Origin: Bacillota bacterium
GTDB lineage: Bacteria > Bacillota > Clostridia > Lachnospirales > Lachnospiraceae
Length of the DNA stretch: 44,554 nucleotides
Direction of reading: 5' to 3'
NCBI GenBank assembly: GCA_023387655.1
Contig: JAEWHR010000128.1
Location: forward strand, 1-44,554
Position numbers and translations under genes: made by a program. Below the pieces are notes generated by a model. It had not been told where the DNA came from. It saw only the letters and a list, made by a program, of their open reading frames with translations, and did no database searches. Positions 7,870 to 16,793 of this stretch are shown one piece after another. The stretch's first letter is position 1; the number at the start of each line of letters is the position of its first letter.

Positions 7870-8820
7870 ATGGAACAGTATGTGAATAAATCGCATCAAA
7901 TAATAGATGAAATACGTAAGGTAGTTATAGGGAAAGATGAAATTATTCGAAAGGTATTAACAGCTATTTTGGCAAAAGGGCATATCTTAATAGAGGACAT
8001 CCCTGGAGTTGGAAAAACGACACTTGCTTTGGCATTTTCTAAGGCTATGGATTTAAAATATCATCGTATGCAGTTTACGCCGGATGTTCTACCTTCGGAT
8101 GTTCTTGGATTTCATATTTATGAAAAAAATAGCTTAGAGCCTCATTTTAAAGAGGGAAGTGTATTTTGTAATTTATTTTTAGCGGATGAAATCAATCGAA
8201 CCTCATCAAAGACTCAGTCTGCTTTACTTGAGGTTATGGAAGAGGGCAGAGTTACAGTGGATAGTATTACCCGAGATATCGCAAAACCTTTTGTTGTAAT
8301 AGCTACTCAAAATCCAATAGGATCGGTTGGTACGCAGATGTTGCCAGAATCGCAAATGGATCGTTTCATGGTACGTTTATCTATGGGCTATCCAGATATT
8401 CGAAGTGAAGTTGAAATCTTAAAGGGTAGAAATGTCAATGATCCACTTAATTTAGTGGACTGTGTCATTGATGCAGGGGATTTAATATCCATTCAACGCG
8501 TGGTAGAGCAGATTTTTGTTCATGATGCCGTATATGAATATATAGCGAAACTAGTGCTGAAGACGAGAGAACATGATTTGATTGCCCTTGGTGTGAGCCC
8601 TAGAGGAACCTTAGCGTTAACCTCAATGGCAAAAGCCTATGCTTTTTTAAGTGGCAGAACTTATGTTATCCCTGATGATGTAATTGCTATTTTCCGTGAC
8701 GTAACGATGCATCGAATGTTACTGAAACCAAAAGCTAGAGTAAGCAATGTAACAATGGAGGCGTTAATTGATCAGATCTTAAACACAGTGTCTGCTCCAA
8801 GGTTAGTTGTGAAACGTTAA
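7870..8820 (+). CDS. MoxR-family AAA+ ATPase
   Basis: 316 residues. Chaperone-like AAA+ ATPase thought to remodel or activate partner proteins, here the DUF58 and transglutaminase proteins encoded next. The Walker A motif is IPGVGKTT (G46-T50 region), and Walker B is NLFLADEINR with D106 and E107. The sensor/arginine-finger segment follows in 'ESQMDRFMVRLSMGYP', and the AAA lid C-terminus contains GVSPRGTLALTSMAKAYAFLSGR. The length matches the family. AGGAGG lies six bases before the ATG. It heads a tight operon, with 12 bp to the next gene. The MoxR-DUF58-transglutaminase trio is a widespread conserved set. Its exact biochemical role is unsettled, possibly cell-envelope protein processing or cross-linking. 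Confidence 0.9.
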   Translation: MEQYVNKSHQIIDEIRKVVIGKDEIIRKVLTAILAKGHILIEDIPGVGKTTLALAFSKAMDLKYHRMQFTPDVLPSDVLGFHIYEKNSLEPHFKEGSVFCNLFLADEINRTSSKTQSALLEVMEEGRVTVDSITRDIAKPFVVIATQNPIGSVGTQMLPESQMDRFMVRLSMGYPDIRSEVEILKGRNVNDPLNLVDCVIDAGDLISIQRVVEQIFVHDAVYEYIAKLVLKTREHDLIALGVSPRGTLALTSMAKAYAFLSGRTYVIPDDVIAIFRDVTMHRMLLKPKARVSNVTMEALIDQILNTVSAPRLVVKR

Positions 8821-8832
8821 TGGAGGAGAAGA

Positions 8833-10047
8833 ATGCTTCGTACAAAAATAGGATATCTCCTTGTTATGTTATTATTAGGGTTGTTATCCATTCTTTATGA
8901 TGAATATATCATGATGTTAGTTTTCCTCACAGTGTCTATCATTCCTATTTTACTGTGGATAATAATGCTCTACTTACGCAAGTTTGTGGATATTTCTTTA
9001 ACTTGTGATAATTCCATCGTACAAAAAGGAACTCCATATCAAATAGTGGTACAGATAACAAATCGATCTTTCTTCCCGTTATCCCTAATTCGAATGAATT
9101 TGATATATCAAAATCAATTAGAAGGAGTTAAGCAAGAGGAGAAGATGATTGCGGTTGTCGATTCTACCTGTGAACAAAAGCATACATTTACCATGACATC
9201 AGATTATTGTGGAATTTTACAGTTTTCCTTAAAGAATGTTAAGTTATATGATTTTTTGGGGCTTTGGTGTGTTAGAAAGAAAGTCCGAGAGGAATTATCC
9301 GTTACGGTGCTCCCTAATATCCATATCATAGAAGAGCCTATCGTATTGGAAAATCCAAGTGTGTTAATAGAGAGCGAATTGTTTTCAGCGACGCAAAGTG
9401 GAGATGATGTATCAGAAATATTTGGAATAAAAGATTATGAATATGGTGATAAAATGAACCGTATTCATTGGAAACTAAGTTTAAAAGAAGATAAATTGAT
9501 GGTGAAGCAGTATGGTTTACCAATCAATTGTTCTGTTGCTATATTTTTTGATACTCATTATGAGATAAAAGACGGGGTTCCCTCCAGTCTGCCGATGGAA
9601 TACCTTGATAGAATGATGGAGACGATGGTATCACTGTCGTTTTCCATGATCACACAAAAGCAAATTCATTTTCTCGTATGGCATGATGCGGTGAAAGATA
9701 TTTGTAGGCGACTTCGTATTGAAAATGAAGAAGACCTCTATGAGGTCTTAGCTGTTCTCTTCTCCAGTAGTCGTCTTCCTCAAGAGAAAAGTTTAGCAAT
9801 TTATCATGAGGCTCAGTATAGTAAAGAACAGTATACAAATATATTTTATTTGTCTGGCATGGAAACAAAGGATGCTACCGATGCTATGATTAGGAGTAGA
9901 AAAAATGCCTTCACTCACTTTATTTATATGCAAAACAAACCTACAGAATCCATGGCGCTTGAGCAAGGTATGACAGCGTCTTATCTCTCTGCCGAGAATC
10001 TTTATATGGAACTTAGAATGCTACCAGGAGAATGGAGGGGAAAATAG
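8833..10047 (+). CDS. DUF58 membrane-anchored protein
   Basis: 404 residues. Two adjacent N-terminal membrane helices (about 6-22 and 26-47) anchor a large cytoplasmic or beta-rich part. The DUF58 hallmark 'FGIKDYEYGDKMNRIHWKLSLKEDKLMVKQYG' (read as two blocks: the YGD..N.IHWK core and the K..QYG end) lies at about residues 197-227. The following region resembles a von Willebrand A-like fold (AIFFDTHYE...). The middle of the operon: the start follows GGAGAAG, 12 bp after moxR, and its stop codon directly abuts the start codon of the transglutaminase gene. Functional link to the MoxR ATPase is inferred from conserved neighbourhood. Confidence 0.85.
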   Translation: MLRTKIGYLLVMLLLGLLSILYDEYIMMLVFLTVSIIPILLWIIMLYLRKFVDISLTCDNSIVQKGTPYQIVVQITNRSFFPLSLIRMNLIYQNQLEGVKQEEKMIAVVDSTCEQKHTFTMTSDYCGILQFSLKNVKLYDFLGLWCVRKKVREELSVTVLPNIHIIEEPIVLENPSVLIESELFSATQSGDDVSEIFGIKDYEYGDKMNRIHWKLSLKEDKLMVKQYGLPINCSVAIFFDTHYEIKDGVPSSLPMEYLDRMMETMVSLSFSMITQKQIHFLVWHDAVKDICRRLRIENEEDLYEVLAVLFSSSRLPQEKSLAIYHEAQYSKEQYTNIFYLSGMETKDATDAMIRSRKNAFTHFIYMQNKPTESMALEQGMTASYLSAENLYMELRMLPGEWRGK

Positions 10048-12666
10048 TTGCTTACTAAGAAAAAAACATCAACAAGTATCCACATCAATGAAAGCATTCG
10101 TGTTTCCTCAAATCGTTCTGGAAAAAAACTTTGGTGGAACTGGATGTTAGAATACCTGATTGTATTTACCGGATCTGCTTCTGTTCTATATTGCTTTGCT
10201 TTGGCTTTTTCTTTACCAATAAATCATATGTTATTTAACTTTTGTGGTCTGCTACTAACGTTCTTACTGATGGCATTGTGTGAAGGTGGTAAGATAACTC
10301 GCTTCGCGTGGCCAGCGAGTTTTGCTATTGCTGCTTATGTGATATGGAAACAGATTGATATTATTGTGAATGGATTCTTTTATATTGAGAATGCAATTCT
10401 AAGACAGATAAATCAGTATTTTGGGTTACAGCTATATCTTTATGTAGCAAAAGGGGATGAAGCTCTCAGTATTACATCATTTTTCTTGGTGGTTTTTGCT
10501 CTTTTCTCGCTGTTGCTATCACTTATTGTATGGAAACGCTGTACTCGTTTTCCATATCTTTTGCTAGTCATTGTAGTATATGGAGCAATATTGCTTCTTG
10601 GAATTGTACCACCTTGGAAACCCTTCCTGCTTACTTTATTAGTAATCTATGCAGTGGAATCGATGGACTATATTCCAGTCTCTATGCATAAATTTAATCG
10701 AAAGAACAAGCAAGCCAGAGTTGGGTTTGAAAGGAAAAAGCAAGTTGTACGTATGAAATCTGCTCTCACTATTTGTATGATAGCTCTACTTTCAATGATT
10801 CTTGGATATAGTATATTAACTCCGAATAGTTATACTAAAAATATAAATTTTAAAGAGCAAAAATATAGGATACAAAATTTTTTGAATGATTTTTCTTATC
10901 AAGATACCGTAGAGATGCTGCGAAATAAATTCGGTGAAATTACCTCTTTAAATAAAGATAAAGTCTCTGGAGGTCTCAATAGTGGTAAGATCAATCAGGT
11001 TGCTAAAGTAGAATTTACCAAGGAAACGGCACTGATACTTACTCTTAGTCATGATTTTAAATGGAGTTATTTAAAGGGTTACGCTGGAGTTTCGTATGAG
11101 GAAGACCATTGGAGAGATTTATCGAAAAAAGAGCAGGAGCGATATAATAAATTACAAGAAAAATATCAAGGGTACTATAATGGAGATGATTTAGCGGCAC
11201 AATACCTTGAACAGGTTTTAAATGCAAAAATTAATGTAAACGGACAACGCCTTATCAATCCGATATTTAATCTTGAGGCTGTTTTGCAAAGTATGACCAT
11301 TGAACATGTCAATGCGAATGATAAGTTTATGTATACGCCGTATTTCGTTCAGCATTCCTTACTTGGCGAAGTAGCTATGGTAGGCGATCAATATTTTCGC
11401 CCGACAAAGCCACAGGATATGTATCAAGTATCAAATATCTTTTATCTATCTGGTTTCTATGATCTGAATAGCATTGCCATACATTTATGTTATAAGGACG
11501 AGGAACGAAAGATATATTCTGAGAATAGGGAGCAATCCTTTTGGTCCTATGAAAAAGAATACCGTGAATTTGTAAACAATGTATATACAAAACTTCCTAG
11601 TGAGGGATTATCACGCCTTAAGGGATTGGTTTTTGAGTCTAGTGCAACAGGCAACGTAAGAAAATTAGAAATGGTAAGTAACGTTATTTCTTATTTGAAT
11701 CGTTATACGGAATATTCCTTATCTCCTGGTTTGGTACCAAAGGGTAAGGATTATGTTGAGTATTTTTTATTTGATAATCAAAAAGGATATTGTGCTCATT
11801 ATGCATCATCTGCTGTGCTTATGCTTCGAAACAATGGAGTTCCTGCTCGATACGTAGAAGGTTATATTGTAACAGGAGAAGATGTTAATAATGGAGTATA
11901 TTTAGAAACATATTCAGAGATAGATGGGTATAAGACTGTTGAGATTAAGGATACGAATGCACACGCTTGGATTGAAGTATACTTTGATGAGATAGGATGG
12001 TTACCTATCGAAGTTACCAAAGGCTATAGTAACTCAGGTATATCTGAAATTTTACCTGAGATCAATGAAGAAAATCTTAAACCTACCGCTACTATAGCAC
12101 CGACAAAAGCACCAACAAATACACCTACAAGCACAATAAAACCTACTGCAACAATTGCTCCAAAACCGACCATATCAATTGGAGTTCCACCAAAGCAAAA
12201 CGGGACTGGAGAGCCAATGGAGACAGTAAGAGAAGAAATGCCATGGTATGTGTCCTTTGTTTTATGGGTTGTGATAATACTTTTAATTTTTGTAATTGTA
12301 TTTTATGTTAGGTATCGTTTGATATGGTATCAAAGAGCAGCAAGACTTAAAAAAGGGACATTCCAAATGCGAATTCTAGCATGTTATCAGGAAATCGAAG
12401 AAATACTTGAGTATCTTGGTTATGAGAAACGAAATGCAACATCTTATCAGGATTTTGCTATTGAGTTAGAAAAAATATGTCCACTGCTTCCAAAAGGATA
12501 TCAGCGTGTCGTAGCGCTTGCGTTACGTGCGAGATTTTCAAAATCCGAGTTATCCGAAAAAGACATCTCCTTCGTACTGTTATATTACCGAGATACTAGA
12601 TTCAGAATATTTAATGAAAAAAATGCTATAAAAAGATTTTTCTTAAAATACTGGAAATGTTTATAA
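10048..12666 (+). CDS. Membrane transglutaminase-like protein with DUF4129 tail
   Basis: 872 residues starting with TTG; GGAGGGG at 10034-10040 supports this start, and no better ATG exists nearby. Six or seven N-terminal membrane helices (about residues 30-260) are followed by a large external region. The transglutaminase core is at about 575-660: catalytic Cys582 in GYCAHYASSAVL, His639 in NAHAWIEVYF. The usual Asp position (fDPT) is occupied by Glu655 in WLPIEVTKGY. A Pro/Thr-rich spacer (about 675-715: TATIAPTKAPTNTPTS and similar) leads to a last membrane helix (about 732-757) and a cytoplasmic DUF4129-like domain. The family probably cross-links or cleaves envelope proteins or peptides. 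It is the last gene of the MoxR operon; whether the Glu retains activity is unknown. Confidence 0.85.
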   Translation: MLTKKKTSTSIHINESIRVSSNRSGKKLWWNWMLEYLIVFTGSASVLYCFALAFSLPINHMLFNFCGLLLTFLLMALCEGGKITRFAWPASFAIAAYVIWKQIDIIVNGFFYIENAILRQINQYFGLQLYLYVAKGDEALSITSFFLVVFALFSLLLSLIVWKRCTRFPYLLLVIVVYGAILLLGIVPPWKPFLLTLLVIYAVESMDYIPVSMHKFNRKNKQARVGFERKKQVVRMKSALTICMIALLSMILGYSILTPNSYTKNINFKEQKYRIQNFLNDFSYQDTVEMLRNKFGEITSLNKDKVSGGLNSGKINQVAKVEFTKETALILTLSHDFKWSYLKGYAGVSYEEDHWRDLSKKEQERYNKLQEKYQGYYNGDDLAAQYLEQVLNAKINVNGQRLINPIFNLEAVLQSMTIEHVNANDKFMYTPYFVQHSLLGEVAMVGDQYFRPTKPQDMYQVSNIFYLSGFYDLNSIAIHLCYKDEERKIYSENREQSFWSYEKEYREFVNNVYTKLPSEGLSRLKGLVFESSATGNVRKLEMVSNVISYLNRYTEYSLSPGLVPKGKDYVEYFLFDNQKGYCAHYASSAVLMLRNNGVPARYVEGYIVTGEDVNNGVYLETYSEIDGYKTVEIKDTNAHAWIEVYFDEIGWLPIEVTKGYSNSGISEILPEINEENLKPTATIAPTKAPTNTPTSTIKPTATIAPKPTISIGVPPKQNGTGEPMETVREEMPWYVSFVLWVVIILLIFVIVFYVRYRLIWYQRAARLKKGTFQMRILACYQEIEEILEYLGYEKRNATSYQDFAIELEKICPLLPKGYQRVVALALRARFSKSELSEKDISFVLLYYRDTRFRIFNEKNAIKRFFLKYWKCL

Positions 12667-12693
12667 AAACAGGTATAAATTATGACTTATTTA

Positions 12694-12702
12694 TGTTATA
12701 AT
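12694..12702 (+). promoter_or_regulatory. Extended -10 promoter for the cytidylate-kinase-like gene
   Basis: TGT-TATAAT: TG at 12694-12695 and TATAAT at 12697-12702. The -35 region is weak. The leader to the ATG at 12771 is about 62 nt and ends with GGAGTGATAGT. Confidence 0.6.
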
Positions 12703-12770
12703 GATAGTGACAAAATAGTCAAGTTGAAACACTACACTGGACTCGTAATTTAACAGAATGGAGTGATAGT

Positions 12771-13388
12771 ATGAATAAGGTAATAACTATTAGCAGACAA
12801 TACGGCAGCGGTGGAAGAGAAATAGGAGCTAAGCTGGCCGAAAAGCTTTCAATACCGTTCTACGACAACGAGATTATTACTAGAGCAGCCAAGGAAAGTG
12901 GATTCGCTGAAGCCGCATTTGAAAACGCAGAGAGTAAAGCAACCAACAGTTTGTTATATTCCATTGCAATGGGAATGAATACCTATGGAAATCAAGAGTT
13001 AGGTTTTTCTCACTTATCCCTAGACGATCGAATCTACCTTGCTCAATCTGATGTTATAAGAAAGGTTGCTGCAGAAGGACCTTGTGTCATTGTAGGACGT
13101 TGTGCTGACTATATTTTAAAGGATATGAAAAATGTGGTGAATGTTTTTGTGTGGGCAGAGTTACCGTTTCGTATCAAGCGGGCAATTGAGGTAGATAACT
13201 TATCGCCTAACAGAGCCCAAGAAAACATTTTAAAGATTGATAAACGTAGAGCAAATTATTACAACTATCATGCTTCTGAAAAATGGGGTAGAGCTGAAAA
13301 TTATCATTTATCATTAAAGAGTAGTTATATCGGTATTGATAATTGTGTAGATTGCATTGTTGAATTTTTAAAGCATGCTCAACAATAA
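12771..13388 (+). CDS. Cytidylate-kinase-like P-loop protein
   Basis: 205 residues, cytoplasmic. The N-terminus 'VITISRQYGSGGREIGAKLAEKL' contains the P-loop (GSGGREIG) and matches the Cytidylate_kin2 family, which is related to but distinct from Cmk (GPAGAGKST). 'PFYDNEIITRAAKESG' and 'EGPCVIVGRCADYIL' are further family blocks, and the C-terminal 'KIDKRRANYYNYHASEKWGRAENYHLSLKSS' resembles the lid and product-binding part. A phosphotransferase acting on a nucleotide is likely but the substrate is unproven. Single-gene unit with its own promoter. Confidence 0.85.
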   Translation: MNKVITISRQYGSGGREIGAKLAEKLSIPFYDNEIITRAAKESGFAEAAFENAESKATNSLLYSIAMGMNTYGNQELGFSHLSLDDRIYLAQSDVIRKVAAEGPCVIVGRCADYILKDMKNVVNVFVWAELPFRIKRAIEVDNLSPNRAQENILKIDKRRANYYNYHASEKWGRAENYHLSLKSSYIGIDNCVDCIVEFLKHAQQ

Positions 13389-13395
13389 AAAACTT

Positions 13396-13436
13396 CCGGA
13401 TGGTGATTAGAGTGCTAAATCATCATCCGGTTATTC
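13396..13436. terminator. Hairpin after the cytidylate-kinase-like gene
   Basis: CCGGATGGTGATTA (from 13396) pairs with the right arm ending CATCATCCGG at 13421-13430, with a small loop. On + it is followed by TTATTC, a weak U tract. On - the hairpin is followed by a good run (AAGTTTTTT), though no minus gene needs it. Confidence 0.6.
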
Positions 13437-13623
13437 ATGATAAGATAAAGTTCGCGAAGTGTTTTTTATAAAATATAAATATAGAATTGTTACTATTTTC
13501 AAATCTTAACATGAAAAGTAATACTTAATTGTTAGGATTTAAGAAAAATGTAAGATTTCTGATGGAATGTTAGTAAGATTTATCCGTTACTATTATTGTG
13601 ATATTGTGTGTGCTCCGTACAAG

Positions 13624-13629
13624 TATAAT
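13624..13629 (+). promoter_or_regulatory. Possible -10 box of the ABC operon
   Basis: TATAAT at 13624-13629 with a weak -35 (TATTGT, 16-bp spacer). It lies 30 bp upstream of the chosen start of the ATPase gene. This argues that the 31 extra codons upstream of 13660 are not translated. Confidence 0.4.
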
Positions 13630-13659
13630 AACGAAAACAGAAAGAAAGAAGGTGGGAGA

Positions 13660-14643
13660 ATGGGAGATAAAAGTGTAATAAAAAAACAGGAGCAAATTAT
13701 GGAACCTGAGAAGATTATTGAAGTAAAGCATGTAAAGAAGATTTATCGTATGGGTTCAGAACGTATCTGTGCAGTGGATGATGTAAGTTTTGATATTCTA
13801 AAAGGGGAATTTTGTTGTCTGCTTGGTACTTCCGGTTCAGGAAAATCAACACTATTAAATCTGATGGCTGGAATCGAAAAAGTTACAAGCGGTCAAATTA
13901 TTATAAAAGGCAGGAATATTCATAAGATGAACGAAAATAATCTTGCTAGATTCCGTCAAAACTTCCTTGGGTTTGTATTTCAGTCTTATAATCTCTTAAA
14001 TTCTATGACCGCATTAGAGAATGTTGAATTCCCTTTGGTATTTAAAAAAGTACCGCTTAGGAAACGAAAAAAAGCAGCAAAGGATATGCTTACTAAGGTT
14101 GGTCTGGGTTCAAGATTAAGGCATAAACCAAAGCAAATGAGTGGTGGTCAGCAACAGAGAGTTGGTATTGCAAGAGCATTTGTGGCAAAACCGGAAATTG
14201 TTTTTGCCGATGAGCCTACGGGAAATCTGGATACGAAAACCACGATGGAGGTTATGGACTTAATTAAACAGATTGCAAGAGATAATCAACAAACTATCGT
14301 TATGGTTACGCATGATAAACGTCTCGCGGGGTTTGCGGACAAAATCATACATATTTTGGACGGAAAGATTCAGCAGGTAGAGGTTCTTCGTGACATAACA
14401 AAACCTGGGGAAGCGAATGATTCTAATGAGTATAATTTGCAATTTTTCTCAGATGAGGAAATTAATCTTGGAAAAACTGCTAAAATTGAGGAAACACAGC
14501 AACTTGTTAGTGCTACAACAGAAGATAATAGTGTAGTTGGCGCATTAGAAGAGAAGAATTTAGTTGACGCATCAGAAGAGAAGAATTTAGTTGGTGAATT
14601 AGTAGAGAATAATTTAGTCGATGCATTGGAAGAGAATAATTAA
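13660..14643 (+). CDS. ABC transporter ATP-binding protein (MacB/LolD type) with repeat tail
   Basis: 327 residues. Cytoplasmic ATPase partner of the MacB/FtsX-like permease at 17652. Walker A GTSGSGKSTLLN, Q-loop FVFQSYNLLNSM, signature MSGGQQQRVGIARAF, Walker B EIVFADEPTGNLD and H-loop VMVTHDKRLAG are all intact. The LolD/MacB subfamily is indicated by 'NMTALENVEFPL'-like spacing and 'EPTGNLD'. The start at 13660 is chosen for GGTGGGAG just upstream; the frame continues to 13567 without an upstream site. After the ATPase core (about residue 235) there is a low-complexity acidic extension. It ends in four tandem 9-residue repeats (residues 292-327: VVGALEEKN, LVDASEEKN, LVGELVENN, LVDALEENN) encoded by 27-bp tandem DNA repeats. 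First gene of an export operon. Confidence 0.9.
   Translation: MGDKSVIKKQEQIMEPEKIIEVKHVKKIYRMGSERICAVDDVSFDILKGEFCCLLGTSGSGKSTLLNLMAGIEKVTSGQIIIKGRNIHKMNENNLARFRQNFLGFVFQSYNLLNSMTALENVEFPLVFKKVPLRKRKKAAKDMLTKVGLGSRLRHKPKQMSGGQQQRVGIARAFVAKPEIVFADEPTGNLDTKTTMEVMDLIKQIARDNQQTIVMVTHDKRLAGFADKIIHILDGKIQQVEVLRDITKPGEANDSNEYNLQFFSDEEINLGKTAKIEETQQLVSATTEDNSVVGALEEKNLVDASEEKNLVGELVENNLVDALEENN
14533..14640 (+). repeat. Four in-frame 27-bp tandem repeats in the ATPase gene
   Basis: Units at 14533-14559, 14560-14586, 14587-14613 and 14614-14640, each encoding LV(D/G)xxEExN-type nonapeptides immediately before the stop codon. The unit length is a multiple of three, so copy-number changes would keep the frame. 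Confidence 0.85.
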
Positions 14644-14763
14644 TCTGGTTATTGCTCAACAATAAATTGCTTTAATCAATGAGCTAAATAAAATTTAGAA
14701 ATTATAATATAGAAAAAATTAGTGGGTAGATAGTTTTGTTCTTGTGACAAAAACAAATTTTAT

Positions 14764-14880
14764 ACAAACAACGAGTGCAGTAATACAGGAAAAAGATTTT
14801 ATTGCTTGATGATTAGATTTTCCACAAACAACGAGTGCAGTAATGCAGAAAAAATAACCTTATTGCTTGATGTTTAGATT
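14764..14880 (+). repeat. 60-bp tandem duplication upstream of the CARDB gene
   Basis: Copies start at 14764 and 14824 with ACAAACAACGAGTGCAGTAA and share the downstream blocks TATTGCTTGATG and TTAGATTT. They differ at about a dozen positions. The duplication ends 30 bp before the CARDB gene's start, in the gap between it and the ATPase gene. It may be an mRNA processing or regulatory leader or a simple duplication. Confidence 0.8.
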
Positions 14881-14912
14881 TAAAAAGAAATAGGAAAGAA
14901 GAGGGATGAGAA

Positions 14913-16787
14913 ATGAAAGTAAAGAAGTTAATGGCACTATTTCTGATATTCTCCATGATTTTTGCGGGGTTCGGGAATGTAGTCATCGCAAAGGCGGATT
15001 CAGATAAGGTTTACATTAAACTAAGTGATAGTAAGAAAAAAGTAATCGATGCAAATCCTGGAGAAGTAACACATGTTAAGATTCCAGTTGTAGCCACAAG
15101 TACCTACATACAAAAACCTCAAATTGTTGGAAAACCAGCAGATGATGCGCCATTTACTGTTGGTGATGTAACGATTACAAATCAAAACGTATCTGGTGAA
15201 GTTCAAGGAATTAGTACCATGGATGGTGCATTCTTAGAATTTGATATTATCATGAGAGATAGTGCAGGCATTGGTTTATATGATCTAAATCTTAATTTAG
15301 AATATATTAGCATTGAATTTGATGAGATTAATGGTCAATATCCAACCGTGAAAACTTCCTTACCTTTAACCGTTAGAGTTACGAAGGAAAAAGCACCAAT
15401 TCAAATTACGATTGATAAAATTTCTTATAATGAGGATGCTGCAGCGATAGGAAATAGCTTTGATTTATCCTTTGTAGTAAAAAACGAAGGTGAAATTGCT
15501 GCGTATAATACTTATGTGTCATTGGACTATAAAGATAGTGGAATGATCCCAGGTTATACGATTGAGAGTATCAAGGTTGGGGATTTAAAAGGTGGAGAAA
15601 GTAAGACCATAAAGATCCCAGTTAAAGTATTGCCTACAGCAAAAGAAGGTTTTCAAACAATATCTGCTACTTTTACGTATAAGGATATTGAAAAGAAATC
15701 GGATTCTGTAACGAAGAGTATCTACATAACTCTTAAAAAAATCAGTACAGAAACCTCGGAAGATGCAAAGCTTACAATTGAAAGTAGTTCAGTAAATGAT
15801 AAAGTGTTAGCGGGATCTTCCTATCAGTTAAAAGGAACAGTAGAAAATATCGGAAAGAAAGATGCTACGAATATAGTTGTATCAATTGCTGGAGGAGTAG
15901 GTGTAACAAATGGTATTATCCCAGACTATGAAACAGATGGTATTAAATTAAGCGATATTACTGCAAGTGAAAGTGACACCTTTACATTACCATTATTAGT
16001 GACGGATTCTGCAACAGCAGGATTACAAGAAATCTCAGTTCAAGTAACCTATACAGACAGTGAAGGCGAAAGTCGCTCTGCAGTTGCTAAGGCATATCTT
16101 ACAGTAGTAAAACCAGAGACTCCAGAACAGACTGGCGAAGTAGTTATTAGTGGAGCAGTTCAGAGCCCATCTTCTCCAGTGGTAGGACAAAAACTTTCTG
16201 TAACTTTCAATGTACAGAATAAAGGAAGTGCTACTATTACAGATGTTACCTTATCTGGTCAAGAACTAAGTAGCGCAGGATTTGAACCACTTGATTCACA
16301 AGCGGTTAGAAATATTGGTTCATTAAAGGCAGGAGAAACAAGAACTGTAACTCTTGATTTTAAAGTAGGAGCTAACATTGTGGAAGGTTTAAATACTTTG
16401 ACAATTGGATGCGACTATGTAGATGGAAGTGGATCAAAACAATCCATGAAATCACCAATTTATATCTTAAATGTTATTAATGATTCCAATAGTAAGCCAA
16501 AGCTTATTATTAGTGGATATACTGTAGATCAGGAAGAATTAAAAGCAGGATCTACCTTCAATTTTACATTTAATATTAAAAATACCCATATGTCAAAGGC
16601 TGCAAAAAACATTAAAGTTACTGTAACTCAAACAGACAATGTATTCTCAGCAACTCAGGGAAGCAATAGCTTTTATATCCCAAGTATAGATCCTGGTACC
16701 GAGTATGAGCAAACAATGAACATGAAAGTAAAATCAGATGTTACAACAGGTGCTTATGAACTTGAGCTCACCTTCGAATACGAGTAA
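14913..16787 (+). CDS. Secreted multi-CARDB-domain protein, N-terminal part (ends at an in-frame TAA)
   Basis: 624 residues. Signal peptide at 1-29 (MKVKKLMALFLIFSMIFAGF, cleavage after AKA). A first beta domain runs to about 165. Then come tandem CARDB/APHP-like Ig domains at about 166-275, 288-405, 412-525 and 535-624, each with 'V.N.G...A.NV' strands and an 'I..L..GE/..T..L' strand, as in S-layer-like COG1361 proteins. It is likely the extracellular partner of the ABC exporter. The fourth repeat is cut off: where repeats 2 and 3 read YTDSEG and YVDGSG, this one reads YE-stop-DG. The frame continues past the TAA with no shift into the next open frame (16794-17402), which holds the rest of the domain, a fifth domain and the membrane anchor. 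The two are best read as one ancestral protein of about 829 residues. Start supported by AGAGGG upstream of ATG 14913. Confidence 0.8.
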   Translation: MKVKKLMALFLIFSMIFAGFGNVVIAKADSDKVYIKLSDSKKKVIDANPGEVTHVKIPVVATSTYIQKPQIVGKPADDAPFTVGDVTITNQNVSGEVQGISTMDGAFLEFDIIMRDSAGIGLYDLNLNLEYISIEFDEINGQYPTVKTSLPLTVRVTKEKAPIQITIDKISYNEDAAAIGNSFDLSFVVKNEGEIAAYNTYVSLDYKDSGMIPGYTIESIKVGDLKGGESKTIKIPVKVLPTAKEGFQTISATFTYKDIEKKSDSVTKSIYITLKKISTETSEDAKLTIESSSVNDKVLAGSSYQLKGTVENIGKKDATNIVVSIAGGVGVTNGIIPDYETDGIKLSDITASESDTFTLPLLVTDSATAGLQEISVQVTYTDSEGESRSAVAKAYLTVVKPETPEQTGEVVISGAVQSPSSPVVGQKLSVTFNVQNKGSATITDVTLSGQELSSAGFEPLDSQAVRNIGSLKAGETRTVTLDFKVGANIVEGLNTLTIGCDYVDGSGSKQSMKSPIYILNVINDSNSKPKLIISGYTVDQEELKAGSTFNFTFNIKNTHMSKAAKNIKVTVTQTDNVFSATQGSNSFYIPSIDPGTEYEQTMNMKVKSDVTTGAYELELTFEYE

Positions 16788-16793
16788 GATGGA

